Part shown: positions 17,282-26,420 of the stretch, piece after piece
Layout of the letters: each line of letters opens with the position of its first letter
Position numbering within the stretch: the stretch's first letter is position 1
From: Micavibrio sp. UBA2137
GTDB taxonomy: Bacteria; Pseudomonadota; Alphaproteobacteria; Micavibrionales; Micavibrionaceae
Length of the DNA: 64,000 nt
Direction of reading: 5' to 3'
Assembly (NCBI GenBank): GCA_002328415.1
Contig: DCXL01000002.1
Location: 31,963 to 95,962 of the forward strand
Translations under genes and position numbers: made by a program
Notes under the pieces: model-generated
What the model saw: the letters and a program-made list of their open reading frames with translations, nothing else
Databases searched by the model: none
Told to the model about the DNA's origin: nothing

Positions 17282-17815
17282 TTAGTTCACACCACAAGCC
17301 TTGGATATAGCTGTGTAGGCATCTGTTGTGCCTGAAAGGCTGTAGGTGTCGGTTGTAGCCGTCCCGCGCGAAGAAGTTCCCTTCACAATCATGCGACTGC
17401 CCGCTGTAATAGCATTCTTCAATTTATAATCTGTATTTGAATCAGGTGCCCATGCCGTTTCTTGATGCGTGAAAAGCTGATAGGTATTTCCATCGATATC
17501 AACAGTGACACGGCTATCTTTCTTGTAAGGATAACCAGCCATATAACTAAACACATGTTTAGTATTTTCTGCTGGACGATGCGTAATCAGCGCGTAAATT
17601 TCACCACGTGAGGTGTAATTTCCTTCATCGGTTTGTGGTTGGCTCACCATATAACAAACCCACTGTCCATTTTCTTTAAATTTATAAGCAGACCAAGGAC
17701 CATGTGTGCTGATTAATTGCGGTTCTTCCTGCGCACTCACATGCACAGGCTGGCTTAAAAACGCACCTCCAAGAATGAGTGCTGCCATAATGGTTTTGAT
17801 ATGTTTAAATTTCAT
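17282..17815 (-). CDS. IalB-like (invasion-associated locus B) periplasmic protein
   Basis: The 177-residue product has a signal peptide (MKFKHIKTIMAALILGGAFL, cleavage near VSAQ) and a mature domain with GPWSAYKFKENGQWVCYM, SRGEIYALITHRP, GYPYKKDSRVTVDIDG and GTSSRGTATTDTYSLSG. This pattern corresponds to proteins annotated as IalB family in Rhizobiales and relatives. The function is unsettled despite the name from Bartonella. The ATG at 17815 best fits the signal peptide; 28 more in-frame codons exist upstream but would bury it. Two Cys residues (in VCYM and near the C-terminus) could form a disulfide. Confidence 0.75.
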   Translation of the reverse strand: MKFKHIKTIMAALILGGAFLSQPVHVSAQEEPQLISTHGPWSAYKFKENGQWVCYMVSQPQTDEGNYTSRGEIYALITHRPAENTKHVFSYMAGYPYKKDSRVTVDIDGNTYQLFTHQETAWAPDSNTDYKLKNAITAGSRMIVKGTSSRGTATTDTYSLSGTTDAYTAISKACGVN

Positions 17816-17993
17816 ATTTTTTATAACGTTTATACGCGCTTTTTCACGCAAAATATTCTTTACAGAGCCCTGTTTAGAAGGGTTCGCAATAACTGTCAAG
17901 CAATCCTTTAAAATCCAAGAATATAAGCTGTTTACTCCTTATACGGCTCTTTGCAAAAGTTAGATTTATTTAGGCATTGTTTGAACTATTTCA

Positions 17994-18016
17994 ACTCTAA
18001 ATTGTTTATTTAGAGT
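17994..18016. promoter_or_regulatory. Inverted repeat upstream of the ECF sigma gene
   Basis: ACTCTAAA and TTTAGAGT form perfect 8-base arms around a 7-base spacer, ending 24 bases before the sigma-factor start. A possible sigma-70-type promoter overlaps it (TTGAAC at 17981, TTTATT at 18005). It could be an operator or form a hairpin in the 5' untranslated region. Confidence 0.4.
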
Positions 18017-18040
18017 AGGATTGCTGTTGAGAGAAATGGG

Positions 18041-18652
18041 GTGGCAATTAAAACTGTGTCTACAAAACAAGAACATCAAAGTACGCATATATCTGAAGAG
18101 GCTCCTGATTTTGTACAACTTGTTGAAAAAATAGGAAAAAATAAAGATAAAGAGGCTTTTATGGTTCTCTTTGATCACTTTGCACCCCGCCTAAAATCAT
18201 TCTTGATGCGCGGCAAGTTCTCCGAAGATGTCGCAGAGGAAATCGCCCAGGAAACACTTTTGACTGTTTGGAGACGCGCAAAATCCTATAATTCAAAAAA
18301 AGCTAATCCCTCAACTTGGATTTTTACGATTGCACGAAATAGGAAGATTGATTATTTGCGTAAGCACAATAAACCAACGCCGATAGCTGAAGATTTAGAA
18401 TTTTCGCAACTCATTCATCCAAATGAGGCTTACATTCGTAAAGAAAGACAACAGCTTTTCGAAACAATGGTAAAAAACTTGCCTGGAGAACAAGCCGAAA
18501 TGTTAAAAAAATCTTTTTATGAAGACAAATCACATCAGGAAATTGCCGACGAAACAGATATTCCGTTGGGAACAGTTAAATCACGCATTCGTATGGCTCT
18601 GCAAAAGCTAAAACTGGAACTTGGTGAAAACGCAAAACTCGAAACTTTATAA
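18041..18652 (+). CDS. ECF-type RNA polymerase sigma factor
   Basis: The 203-residue protein has sigma region 2 (residues about 40-110, with AEEIAQETLLTVWRRA and WIFTIARNRKIDYLRK) and region 4 (about 145-195, with EDKSHQEIADETDIPLGTVK as the DNA-binding helices) and no regions 1 or 3, as in ECF factors. It starts at GTG 18041 behind a GAGAG site. The next gene, 9 bases on, is a ChrR-type anti-sigma factor, so this belongs with the RpoE/ChrR-like ECF groups of alphaproteobacteria that respond to singlet oxygen or related stress; the actual signal is inferred from family only. Confidence 0.92.
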   Translation: MAIKTVSTKQEHQSTHISEEAPDFVQLVEKIGKNKDKEAFMVLFDHFAPRLKSFLMRGKFSEDVAEEIAQETLLTVWRRAKSYNSKKANPSTWIFTIARNRKIDYLRKHNKPTPIAEDLEFSQLIHPNEAYIRKERQQLFETMVKNLPGEQAEMLKKSFYEDKSHQEIADETDIPLGTVKSRIRMALQKLKLELGENAKLETL

Positions 18653-18661
18653 ATTTTAATT

Positions 18662-19330
18662 ATGTCACACGCAAACGCACAAAAACAAAACGACCTTTAT
18701 GAAGATGTCCTCTACCGCTATGCACAAGGACATCTTGTTAGCCCCCTTGCCGTTGTGATTAACGCCCACATGGAAAGCCACCCCAAAGCCGCGCATTTTG
18801 TTGCAGGCCTTGAAGATATTGGGGGCTACTTTCTTGAAAACACTGAACCAGACTGTCCCGTATCTGATCATTTACGTGAAGCCACCCTCTCTAAAATTGG
18901 GTCTGGTGAAGCAGTCTCACCATCACGACAGAACAAAACATTAGCTAAGATTGAAGGGTTGGAGGATATACCTAAAGCCCTTTTTGCTTATATTGCGCGC
19001 TCACACAAAGCGCTTTCCTGGCGACACCTGACCGAAGAGATTGAATTTATGTGCATTTCGGACGCGCCAGAGGGACAAACAGATGCCTTCTTCTTGCGTG
19101 TTAAGCCAAATGCAGTTTTCCCAAAGCATGGGCATAGCTCAACAGAAATTACATTTGTATTGCACGGCGCAGTCCACGACCAAGATGTGCGCATTCGCAA
19201 AGGAGACATTAAAATTTGTAACGAGACTGATGAACATGCACCCAAAGCCTGTCCAGAGGCAGGTTGCATTGCTTTATGCGTGTATGAAGACCCTATCTCA
19301 ATGGATTTTTTTGAAGGCCTTTTTAACTAA
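18662..19330 (+). CDS. ChrR-like cupin anti-sigma factor with altered zinc motif
   Basis: The 222-residue protein combines an N-terminal anti-sigma domain (about 1-60) with a C-terminal cupin (about 115-215), like ChrR of Rhodobacter, and follows the ECF sigma gene by 9 bases. The cupin metal ligands appear intact: His156, His158, Glu162 and His192. In contrast the usual Hx3Cx2C zinc motif of the anti-sigma domain reads His36, His40, Ala43, with another His at 45, so both cysteines are absent. The domain may bind zinc with other ligands or fold without it. It should hold the sigma factor inactive until a signal reaches the protein. Confidence 0.85.
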   Translation: MSHANAQKQNDLYEDVLYRYAQGHLVSPLAVVINAHMESHPKAAHFVAGLEDIGGYFLENTEPDCPVSDHLREATLSKIGSGEAVSPSRQNKTLAKIEGLEDIPKALFAYIARSHKALSWRHLTEEIEFMCISDAPEGQTDAFFLRVKPNAVFPKHGHSSTEITFVLHGAVHDQDVRIRKGDIKICNETDEHAPKACPEAGCIALCVYEDPISMDFFEGLFN

Positions 19331-19343
19331 AACGTGTTGTGCA

Positions 19344-21299
19344 TTAGGCGCTTAATTCTGCCAAATCCTTATAATGGTCCAGCGCCTCTGGGTTGGCGAG
19401 CGCCTCTGTATTTTGAACAGCGCGCCCATGAATGGTGTGACGAACGGCAATTTCGACTATCTTACCACTTTTTGTACGCGGAATATCCTGAACCTGAATA
19501 ATTTTGGCGGGCACATGGCGTGGACTTGCGCCCTTTTTTACCTTATCACGAATATCTTTGCGAATTGCATTGTCCAGCACGACCCCCTCTTTCATTTTCA
19601 CAAATAAAATAACGCGCACATCACCTTGCCAGTTTTGACCAACGGCAATGCTTTCCTCGACGCTCTCCACCTGCTCAACCTGTCGGTAAATTTCGGCCGT
19701 GCCAATACGCACACCACCAGGATTAAGCGTTGCATCAGACCGTCCATGTACAATCAGGCCATGGTTCTTTGTTTTTTCAACCCAGTCACCATGATGCCAG
19801 ATATTTTCATAACGCTCAAAATAGGCGTGTTTATACTTGGCATTGTCCTTATCATTCCAAAATCCGATGGGCATAGAGGGGATAGCATCTGTACAGACCA
19901 GCTCTCCAGCCCCTGCGCCCTCCTCTACGGATTTGCCATCATCATCAAAAACATTAACGGGTGTAGCCAAAGCTGGTCCTTGTAATTCTCCGCGCCATAC
20001 AGGCGACCACGGATTTCCAATTCCAAAACTCGCGCTGATAATGTCTGTGCCGCCGTAAATGGAAGCCACATGTAAATCGGATTTGATATCGGAATAGATA
20101 TAATCAAAGCTCTCATGCATCAGGGGCGAACCTGTAGAGGTCAGTATTTTTAACGCTGAAAGGTCAAAATCGCGGGCGGGATGAATGTTACGCCCCTTAA
20201 TCGCATCAATATATTTGGCTGATGTTCCAAACAGGACACAGTTATGACGTGATGTGTAGTCCCACAAAACATTCATATCAGGATAGGCCGGCGAGCCATC
20301 ATAAAGCAGCAATGGTGCGCCAACGGCCAACGCAGAAATCAGCCAATTCCACATCATCCAGCCACATGTGGTGAAATAGAAAACAGGGTCACCTTCATTG
20401 ATATCACACTGTAAAATCCATTCTTTCAAATGTTGAAGCAATGTGCCACCGGCTCCATGCACAATACATTTGGGAACACCTGTTGTTCCGGATGAAAACA
20501 TAATAAAAAGCGGGTGATTAAAAGGAAGCGAGATAAATGAAAGCGTATGTCCCTCATATGCCTTTAAAACGCCATTCCACGTCTCATGCTCAAAAGTAAT
20601 TTTATCTTCTGGTGCAGGGATGAAATCATACAGAATGACGCCTTCAAGTGAAGGCAGGTTGGCAACAATCTCATTCATCTTCTCAATGCAGGAAAAGGAT
20701 TTTCCGCCGTAATAATACCCATTTGTACCGAGCAGGATTTTGGGCTCTATTTGTCCAAAGCGGTCCAAAACGCCCTGCACCCCAAAGTCAGGCGAGGCAG
20801 AACTAAAAACGGCCCCGATTGACGAAGCCGCCAGCGCCATAATGAGTGTTTCAGGGCAATTGGGCATAAAGGCCGCAACGCGGTCTCCCTTTTCAACACC
20901 CTTTTCCAATAGATAGCCTTGCGCGCAGGCGACTTGGGCGCGCAAATCATCCCAGGAAAGCATCTTTTCCTCGCCCATTTCATTGCGGAAAATTATTGCC
21001 GTCTCTTGACCTGTTTTGCGCAGCAAATTTTCTGCATAATTTAACTTACCTTTTGGAAAAAACTGCGCGTCCATCATGTGCGGGGAATTCTCAAGCACCG
21101 TGTCACCCTTTTCTCCCATAACGCCTGCAAAATCCCATAATTTGTCCCAGAAAATTTCTGGGTTCTCACAGCTCCAGCGCCATAGCGCGTGGTAATCATA
21201 GTCACAAGGACGATCGCACGTCTTTACGAAGGCACTTAGTCGCGCTTTGGCCACCCTGTCTTTACTTGGCTGCCATAGGGGTTGATTATTTGTCGACAT
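19344..21299 (-). CDS. Acetoacetyl-CoA synthetase
   Basis: The 651-residue adenylate-forming enzyme makes acetoacetyl-CoA from acetoacetate, ATP and CoA, feeding ketone body or polyhydroxybutyrate-derived carbon into metabolism. Motifs include the P-loop FSSGTTGVPKCIVHG, the GGTDIISASF region, HGRSDATLNPGGVRIGTAEI and the C-terminal catalytic lysine segment RTKSGKIVEIAVR. The N-terminal LWQPSKDRV and the length (about 650) fit acetoacetyl-CoA rather than acetyl-CoA synthetase. It converges with the anti-sigma gene with a 13-base gap and stands alone. Confidence 0.93.
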   Translation of the reverse strand: MSTNNQPLWQPSKDRVAKARLSAFVKTCDRPCDYDYHALWRWSCENPEIFWDKLWDFAGVMGEKGDTVLENSPHMMDAQFFPKGKLNYAENLLRKTGQETAIIFRNEMGEEKMLSWDDLRAQVACAQGYLLEKGVEKGDRVAAFMPNCPETLIMALAASSIGAVFSSASPDFGVQGVLDRFGQIEPKILLGTNGYYYGGKSFSCIEKMNEIVANLPSLEGVILYDFIPAPEDKITFEHETWNGVLKAYEGHTLSFISLPFNHPLFIMFSSGTTGVPKCIVHGAGGTLLQHLKEWILQCDINEGDPVFYFTTCGWMMWNWLISALAVGAPLLLYDGSPAYPDMNVLWDYTSRHNCVLFGTSAKYIDAIKGRNIHPARDFDLSALKILTSTGSPLMHESFDYIYSDIKSDLHVASIYGGTDIISASFGIGNPWSPVWRGELQGPALATPVNVFDDDGKSVEEGAGAGELVCTDAIPSMPIGFWNDKDNAKYKHAYFERYENIWHHGDWVEKTKNHGLIVHGRSDATLNPGGVRIGTAEIYRQVEQVESVEESIAVGQNWQGDVRVILFVKMKEGVVLDNAIRKDIRDKVKKGASPRHVPAKIIQVQDIPRTKSGKIVEIAVRHTIHGRAVQNTEALANPEALDHYKDLAELSA

Positions 21300-21400
21300 G
21301 GAAAACTCTCACAATTGTAAATTAGAAATCGCGCTTTTCAAGTCGCGCGAAAATGCTATGTTATTTTTGTCTATAAATTAAATAGTTAAGAATATTAAAC

Positions 21401-23560
21401 ATGATATCGCACATCACCTCAAAATCTTTCGTCCCACTTATCCTCATCCTCTTTGCAATTCTTATCTTCCCTGTTGGGAAAGCAAGCGCACAAGAGGCAA
21501 ATCCGGTAAATCATGTGCAGGCCAAACTTCTCGCCTCTAGAGACGCCGCCGTTCCAGGGCAAAGCTTTGATTTGATGATTGCACAAGATATTGATGCAGA
21601 TTGGCACACCTATTGGAAAAATCCAGGCGATTCAGGCATCCCCCTTTCTTATGAGTGGGACGTGCCAGAAGGCATTACATTCGGTGAGTACATATGGTCA
21701 ACGCCCAAAACTATTCGCTATGAAGGTGTTGTTGATTTTGGCTACTCAAACAATGCCTACATCACAACAACAGTGACCGTGCCACAGGATTTTGAAGGTG
21801 ATACACTTACACTTACTGCGGATTTAAACTGGCTCGTCTGTCAGGAAATTTGCATTCCCGAAAATCAGCAGGTGCGTTTAACATTGCCCGTTCAGGCACA
21901 ATCAGAGCCAGCTAATGAAGCTTTATTTGATAAGGCGGCAAGTATGGAACCTGTGCCCTATCAAGGTAATGCCACCTTTACGGAAGAAAATAGCACGCTT
22001 TATTTAAAACTTGCCCCCACCCCTGCCGGCTTTAACGCGGCACAAAATGCACGCTTCATTCCAGAAGAATGGGGCATTATTCGCAATGGCGCCTTCCTGA
22101 CTTTGTCTGAAAATGAGGGCGTTGGGCTTATTGAAATTCCGCGCGACACACGCGCATTGGAAGAAATTGCAAATTATCGTGGTGTTTTAAAATATGAGGC
22201 CAATGGACAAACGGTTGCCACAGACGTCACCTTTGTTGCCGATCCTGCAATGGAAATAGCAAGCGATAATACTATCGCCCTCGTTGACGGCGCACCTGAA
22301 AGCCCCCAATTAGACGCGCCCCAAAGTGCGCCAGCCAACTTTACATTTATTCAGGCCATGCTCTACGCACTCATTGGCGGGCTTATTCTGAATTTAATGC
22401 CATGCGTTTTCCCGATTTTATCAATGAAGGCACTCAGCTTTACAAAATTATCAGCCAAAGAGCGCAAGGAAGCCGCCAAACACGGCATTTTCTACACGCT
22501 TGGTGTCATCGCCTCGATGGTCGCCTTTAGCGGGCTTTTGATTGCACTTAAAAGTGCAGGAGCACAAATTGGATGGGGTTTCCAAATGCAAAACCCGCTT
22601 CTCGTATCTGTGCTTTTCTGTTTGTTTTTTGTCATTGGCCTGAATTTTCTGGGCATGTTTGATGTCAACACATCTCTTGGTAATTTCACTAATCGCTTCA
22701 GCACGCGTAACGGATTTACCAACGACTTTATGACAGGTGTGCTTGTTGTGCTTGTTGCCACACCATGTACTGCGCCTTTTATGGCTGCGGCCCTTGGATA
22801 TGCGCTTGTGCAACCTGCCATCGTGACATTGAGTGTGTTTGTCGCCCTTGGCTTTGGATTGGCACTTCCGTTTCTACTTTTGGCACTTGTGCCTGCCCTT
22901 CAACGCCATATGCCAAAACCAGGGCACTGGATGGTCGTGTTTAAACAATTACTCGCCTTCCCGATGTTTATTGCCTGTGTTTGGTTGGCGTGGGTTCTCA
23001 CACAACAAACAGGCGCTAATGGCATTGCAGCAGCACTTATGGCGGCAATCCTCATCTCTTTCTTTATCTTTGTCTCGCGTCTTAAAGGCGGGCTTATCCT
23101 CTTTATTACTGGGGTCATTTGCCTGTTTGGTTTTTACAAATCCATTGAAATTATTCATATGGCTGATATCGCCTATCAGGATGAAACACCAGTACATGAT
23201 GCTGATGTGCTACTATACACCCCAGAAGTTCTGGAAGAGGCACTTGCTGGCGATGATATCGTATTCGTCAATATGACAGCCGCGTGGTGTATTACATGTA
23301 AAGTGAATGAGCGCACAACTATCAAGGACGCCGATGTCATGGCCGCATTTGAGGAGAACGATGTCACTTACATTATGGGTGACTGGACACGCTTTGATGC
23401 CAACATCACACAATATCTGGAAAGTTTCGGGCGCAGTGGCGTACCTATTTATGTGATTTACAAAAAGCCCGATGCCAATGGTGCGCGCGGCGAGCCTGTA
23501 CTTTTACCGCAGATTTTGACACCCGATATTGTGCTGAACGCTCTTGAAAATGCGGGTTAA
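21401..23560 (+). CDS. DsbD-type thiol:disulfide interchange protein
   Basis: The 719-residue membrane protein carries electrons from cytosolic thioredoxin to the periplasm. It has a signal peptide (to about residue 30), an N-terminal periplasmic domain with the redox pair Cys147/Cys151 (CQEIC), a membrane domain of about eight helices with redox Cys335 (MPCVFP) and Cys456 (ATPCTAP), and a C-terminal thioredoxin-like domain with Cys630-Ile-Thr-Cys633. All three cysteine pairs are complete. The N-terminal domain is longer than in E. coli DsbD and matches the ScsB/DsbD-family variant. The next gene encodes a secreted redoxin, a possible partner. Confidence 0.9.
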   Translation: MISHITSKSFVPLILILFAILIFPVGKASAQEANPVNHVQAKLLASRDAAVPGQSFDLMIAQDIDADWHTYWKNPGDSGIPLSYEWDVPEGITFGEYIWSTPKTIRYEGVVDFGYSNNAYITTTVTVPQDFEGDTLTLTADLNWLVCQEICIPENQQVRLTLPVQAQSEPANEALFDKAASMEPVPYQGNATFTEENSTLYLKLAPTPAGFNAAQNARFIPEEWGIIRNGAFLTLSENEGVGLIEIPRDTRALEEIANYRGVLKYEANGQTVATDVTFVADPAMEIASDNTIALVDGAPESPQLDAPQSAPANFTFIQAMLYALIGGLILNLMPCVFPILSMKALSFTKLSAKERKEAAKHGIFYTLGVIASMVAFSGLLIALKSAGAQIGWGFQMQNPLLVSVLFCLFFVIGLNFLGMFDVNTSLGNFTNRFSTRNGFTNDFMTGVLVVLVATPCTAPFMAAALGYALVQPAIVTLSVFVALGFGLALPFLLLALVPALQRHMPKPGHWMVVFKQLLAFPMFIACVWLAWVLTQQTGANGIAAALMAAILISFFIFVSRLKGGLILFITGVICLFGFYKSIEIIHMADIAYQDETPVHDADVLLYTPEVLEEALAGDDIVFVNMTAAWCITCKVNERTTIKDADVMAAFEENDVTYIMGDWTRFDANITQYLESFGRSGVPIYVIYKKPDANGARGEPVLLPQILTPDIVLNALENAG

Positions 23561-23615
23561 CGCACCATATTCTTACTAAGGATTTTTAAACGCATTTCAA
23601 ACTAAAGGAAAAACG

Positions 23616-24227
23616 ATGTTGAAATCATTTCTTTTTGCAGTTGCCGTTTTGGCACTTGCCCCTCTCTCAAACGCACAAGCCGCACCTTTGACGGGTGAAA
23701 TGGCTCCTGCCATTACGGCCACAGATTCAATCACAGGCGAGCCTTTTTCGCTTGCTGACCAAAAGGGTAAAATTGTTGTGCTGGAATGGACAAATAATGG
23801 ATGTCCATTTGTGCGCAAGCATTACGATACAAATAATATGCAAACACTACAGAAAAACATGACCGCTGATGGTGATGTTGTTTGGGTCTCTATTGTGTCT
23901 TCTGCCGAAGGTAAACAAGGCTACGTCTCCGCCGAAGAGTCTAACGCCATTATTGCCGAGGAAGGTGCGCAGCCCACTGTCAAAATTCTCGACCCAGAAG
24001 GTACAATCGGACAGGCTTATGCCGCCAAAACAACGCCACATATGTTTGTAATCGATGCCGAGGGTGTCTTGCGTTACCAAGGCGCAATTGATGATGACAG
24101 CTCACCACGCCAAAGTGCAGTTGAAGGCGCAAATAACTATGTTGTTGCAGCCGTTGAGGCGCTCAAAAACGGAACAGACATCACCGTTGCTGAAACACAA
24201 CCTTATGGGTGTGGCGTTAAATACTAA
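23616..24227 (+). CDS. Secreted thioredoxin-fold redoxin (AhpC/TSA-like)
   Basis: The 203-residue protein has a signal peptide (cleavage near NAQA, residue about 21) and a thioredoxin-fold domain with the peroxiredoxin-type motif WTNNGCPFVRKHY (Cys63). Only one Cys is in the active-site loop, so it lacks the CxxC of a classical thioredoxin. A second Cys (about 199) lies four residues from the C-terminus in PYGCGVKY. This pattern, with a lone active-site Cys followed by PFV, is common in periplasmic redoxin-domain proteins of unknown substrate. It begins 55 bases after the DsbD gene; reduction by DsbD is plausible but inferred. Confidence 0.85.
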   Translation: MLKSFLFAVAVLALAPLSNAQAAPLTGEMAPAITATDSITGEPFSLADQKGKIVVLEWTNNGCPFVRKHYDTNNMQTLQKNMTADGDVVWVSIVSSAEGKQGYVSAEESNAIIAEEGAQPTVKILDPEGTIGQAYAAKTTPHMFVIDAEGVLRYQGAIDDDSSPRQSAVEGANNYVVAAVEALKNGTDITVAETQPYGCGVKY

Positions 24228-24264
24228 TTACTTGCGCGTACCTGATACGCATTCAAGCTTTCTT

Positions 24265-24320
24265 GAAAAGCCCTGAATAGGAAAATTTTCTTTTGATTTT
24301 CTTGTATTTGGGGCTTTTTA
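24265..24320 (+). terminator. Possible terminator after the redoxin gene
   Basis: GAAAAGCCC and GGGGCTTTTT can pair across a loop of about 35 bases that itself contains a GAAAA/TTTTC helix; a T tract follows. The long loop makes this weaker than the other terminators in the window. Confidence 0.5.
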
Positions 24321-24360
24321 TGGTTTATTCTGGAAATTGTAACGATTCGTTATGTCCCTT

Positions 24361-24378
24361 GTTTGATTTGCATCAAAC
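24361..24378. promoter_or_regulatory. FNR/FixK-type binding site
   Basis: GTTTGAT-TTGC-ATCAAAC is a perfect inverted repeat holding the consensus TTGAT-N4-ATCAA bound by FNR/FixK-family regulators. It lies 31 bases before the histidine kinase start. It sits between a plausible -35 (TTGTTT at 24359) and -10 (TAATCT at 24381) with a 16-base spacer, a position that suggests repression under low oxygen; this placement is inference. Confidence 0.65.
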
Positions 24379-24392
24379 GCTAATCTTTTAAG

Positions 24393-24404
24393 ACCTGATC
24401 AGGT
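24393..24404. promoter_or_regulatory. Perfect palindrome over the kinase ribosome binding site
   Basis: ACCTGATCAGGT is a perfect 12-base palindrome ending five bases before the ATG and containing the AGG of the likely ribosome binding site. It could bind a regulator or hide the ribosome site in mRNA. Confidence 0.35.
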
Positions 24405-24408
24405 TCTC

Positions 24409-26415
24409 ATGGCGCAAACACCTATACTTCGTCGCACAAGCGACGATTCACAAATCGCACAAACCACAGCCAGTCAAAGCGCAAAGCGCATGTTGGTTGA
24501 CGCACAGGGGCGTGTCGTTTTTATGGGGAATGAGATTCAAAATTTGCTTGGCCTTAAATCTGTGGGTGCTGATACCGACCTAATGGACGTTGTCGAGTTC
24601 ACAGACCGCGACAGCGTTATCTCAGATCGCGGGCAGGCGCTTTTCGGCGGAGGCAACACAGATTTCGTTTCCATGTTTACCTCAGGTAGCCACGAAATAA
24701 CGCTTACTAATGGTAAAACAGTCACGCTTGATTTTGACATCATCCAAACACAAAACGCCGAGTTTATTGTGGGCGTCATGAATGATGCTGAAGAGCGCTC
24801 AAGCAATGTGCCTTCCGAGGACATTCAAGGCTGGATATCACAGACACTTCCTGTAAATGAGGACGTGAACGACACCGAAGATGAACATGAGGATCTTGGC
24901 GAATTTACGCAACGTGACATTTCCAATTTTATGGAGATGTCCGAAGAAATCATGATCAAATGCAGCAAAAACGGTTCGTTGCGTAATTTTAATAAAAAAT
25001 GCCTTTCAACGCTTGGATTTGAAGAATCCGACCTTGTCGCCATGGAATTCATGGATATTATCGCGCCCGAGGATAAATCAACCGTGCGCCCGATTGTCAT
25101 GCAGATTATTAATGGCGAAGCAGAAAAGCACCAGATCGTCCATTTCGAGGCACGCATGCTGTGTGAAAATGGCGAACGCCGATGGATACACTGGCAGCAA
25201 CGTAAATTCGGTCACGCCCTTTATTTCGTGGGCCAAGACCTAACACAAATTAAATATCAGCAACTCAAGCTTAAGCGCCAACAGGAACAACTCTCCAAGG
25301 CACAATCCATTGGACGTATGGGGCATTGGACATGGGCGCTTGGTCGCGAGGAAATTGAATGGTCGGACGAGCTTTACCGCATCTTCGGCGTTGATCAGGA
25401 TAATTTCCTGCCCACTATTGATTCTATTGGCAAGCTTGTTGTCCGCCGCGACTTGGGACGCACGATGCAGATTTTCCAGCGTGCGATGATGAGCAAATGC
25501 AATTTCGAAACTGATTTTCGTATCAAAACTGAAAACGGCAAGGAAAAGCACCTGCGCTGTGAGGGCAGATGTCAGACAGATGAAGACGGCGATGTGACCG
25601 CTATCTTTGGCATTATGCGCGACATCACAGAACAATTTGAGCATGAGACAGAACTGCACCGCGCTAAAGAAGCCGCCGAAAACGCTTATGCCGCTAAGTC
25701 TCAGTTCCTAGCTAATATGAGCCACGAACTGCGTACACCACTCAATGCCATTATCGGATTTTCCGAGATGATTCAGCGCCAGCTTCTTGGGCCCATCGGC
25801 ACAGAGCAGTATCTGGATTACATCAATGGTATTCGTGAAAGTGGCGAGCATTTACTTGATCTGATCACCGATATTCTGGACATGTCGAAAATTGAGTCAG
25901 GAAAATACGAGCTGGATTTAGAAAAATTTGAATTTAATAAGCCGCTAGATGTAGCCATTCACATGATGGAGGGGCGTGCCCTTGACCAGAACATCAAAAT
26001 TAATCTAAACCTTTCCGAGAGCCTCAAAGAACGTAAAATTGTCGCCGACAGGCGTGCGATCATGCAGATTATGCTTAATTTGCTCTCTAATGCTGTTAAA
26101 TTCTCTGGAGAAAATGGTATCATTGAGGTGTGTTGCGAGGAACGCGATAACGGCATTTTCATTAAAGTGGCCGATAACGGTATCGGCATTCCGCCCAATA
26201 AGCTGCAGACAATATTAAAACCCTTTGAACAGGTCTCTAATCAATATTCGCGCGGTCATGAAGGCTCAGGATTGGGATTGGCCATTACTAAGGAATTGGT
26301 CGAGCTTCACGGTGGGCATTTGCATTTGGAATCAGAGCTTAATGTTGGGACAACGGTTCATATCCGCCTGCCCTTTGAAGTGATACAACGACCAAAAGAC
26401 CAAACTCGCCATTAA
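24409..26415 (+). CDS. Cytosolic PAS-domain sensor histidine kinase
   Basis: The 668-residue kinase has no membrane segment. It shows a PAS-like region (about residues 25-125), a second PAS (about 170-285), a third PAS with PAC motif (about 300-412), a dimerisation domain with the phospho-acceptor His439 (NMSHELRTPLNAIIGFSEMI) and a HATPase domain with LLSNAVKFSG, DNGIGIP and GSGLGLAI boxes. The sequence around the H-box (GPIGTEQYLDYINGIRESGE) is typical of the alphaproteobacterial PleC/DivJ-like kinases. No receiver domain or neighbouring response regulator is present. The FNR-type box upstream links its expression to oxygen. Confidence 0.92.
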   Translation: MAQTPILRRTSDDSQIAQTTASQSAKRMLVDAQGRVVFMGNEIQNLLGLKSVGADTDLMDVVEFTDRDSVISDRGQALFGGGNTDFVSMFTSGSHEITLTNGKTVTLDFDIIQTQNAEFIVGVMNDAEERSSNVPSEDIQGWISQTLPVNEDVNDTEDEHEDLGEFTQRDISNFMEMSEEIMIKCSKNGSLRNFNKKCLSTLGFEESDLVAMEFMDIIAPEDKSTVRPIVMQIINGEAEKHQIVHFEARMLCENGERRWIHWQQRKFGHALYFVGQDLTQIKYQQLKLKRQQEQLSKAQSIGRMGHWTWALGREEIEWSDELYRIFGVDQDNFLPTIDSIGKLVVRRDLGRTMQIFQRAMMSKCNFETDFRIKTENGKEKHLRCEGRCQTDEDGDVTAIFGIMRDITEQFEHETELHRAKEAAENAYAAKSQFLANMSHELRTPLNAIIGFSEMIQRQLLGPIGTEQYLDYINGIRESGEHLLDLITDILDMSKIESGKYELDLEKFEFNKPLDVAIHMMEGRALDQNIKINLNLSESLKERKIVADRRAIMQIMLNLLSNAVKFSGENGIIEVCCEERDNGIFIKVADNGIGIPPNKLQTILKPFEQVSNQYSRGHEGSGLGLAITKELVELHGGHLHLESELNVGTTVHIRLPFEVIQRPKDQTRH

Positions 26416-26420
26416 ATGAT

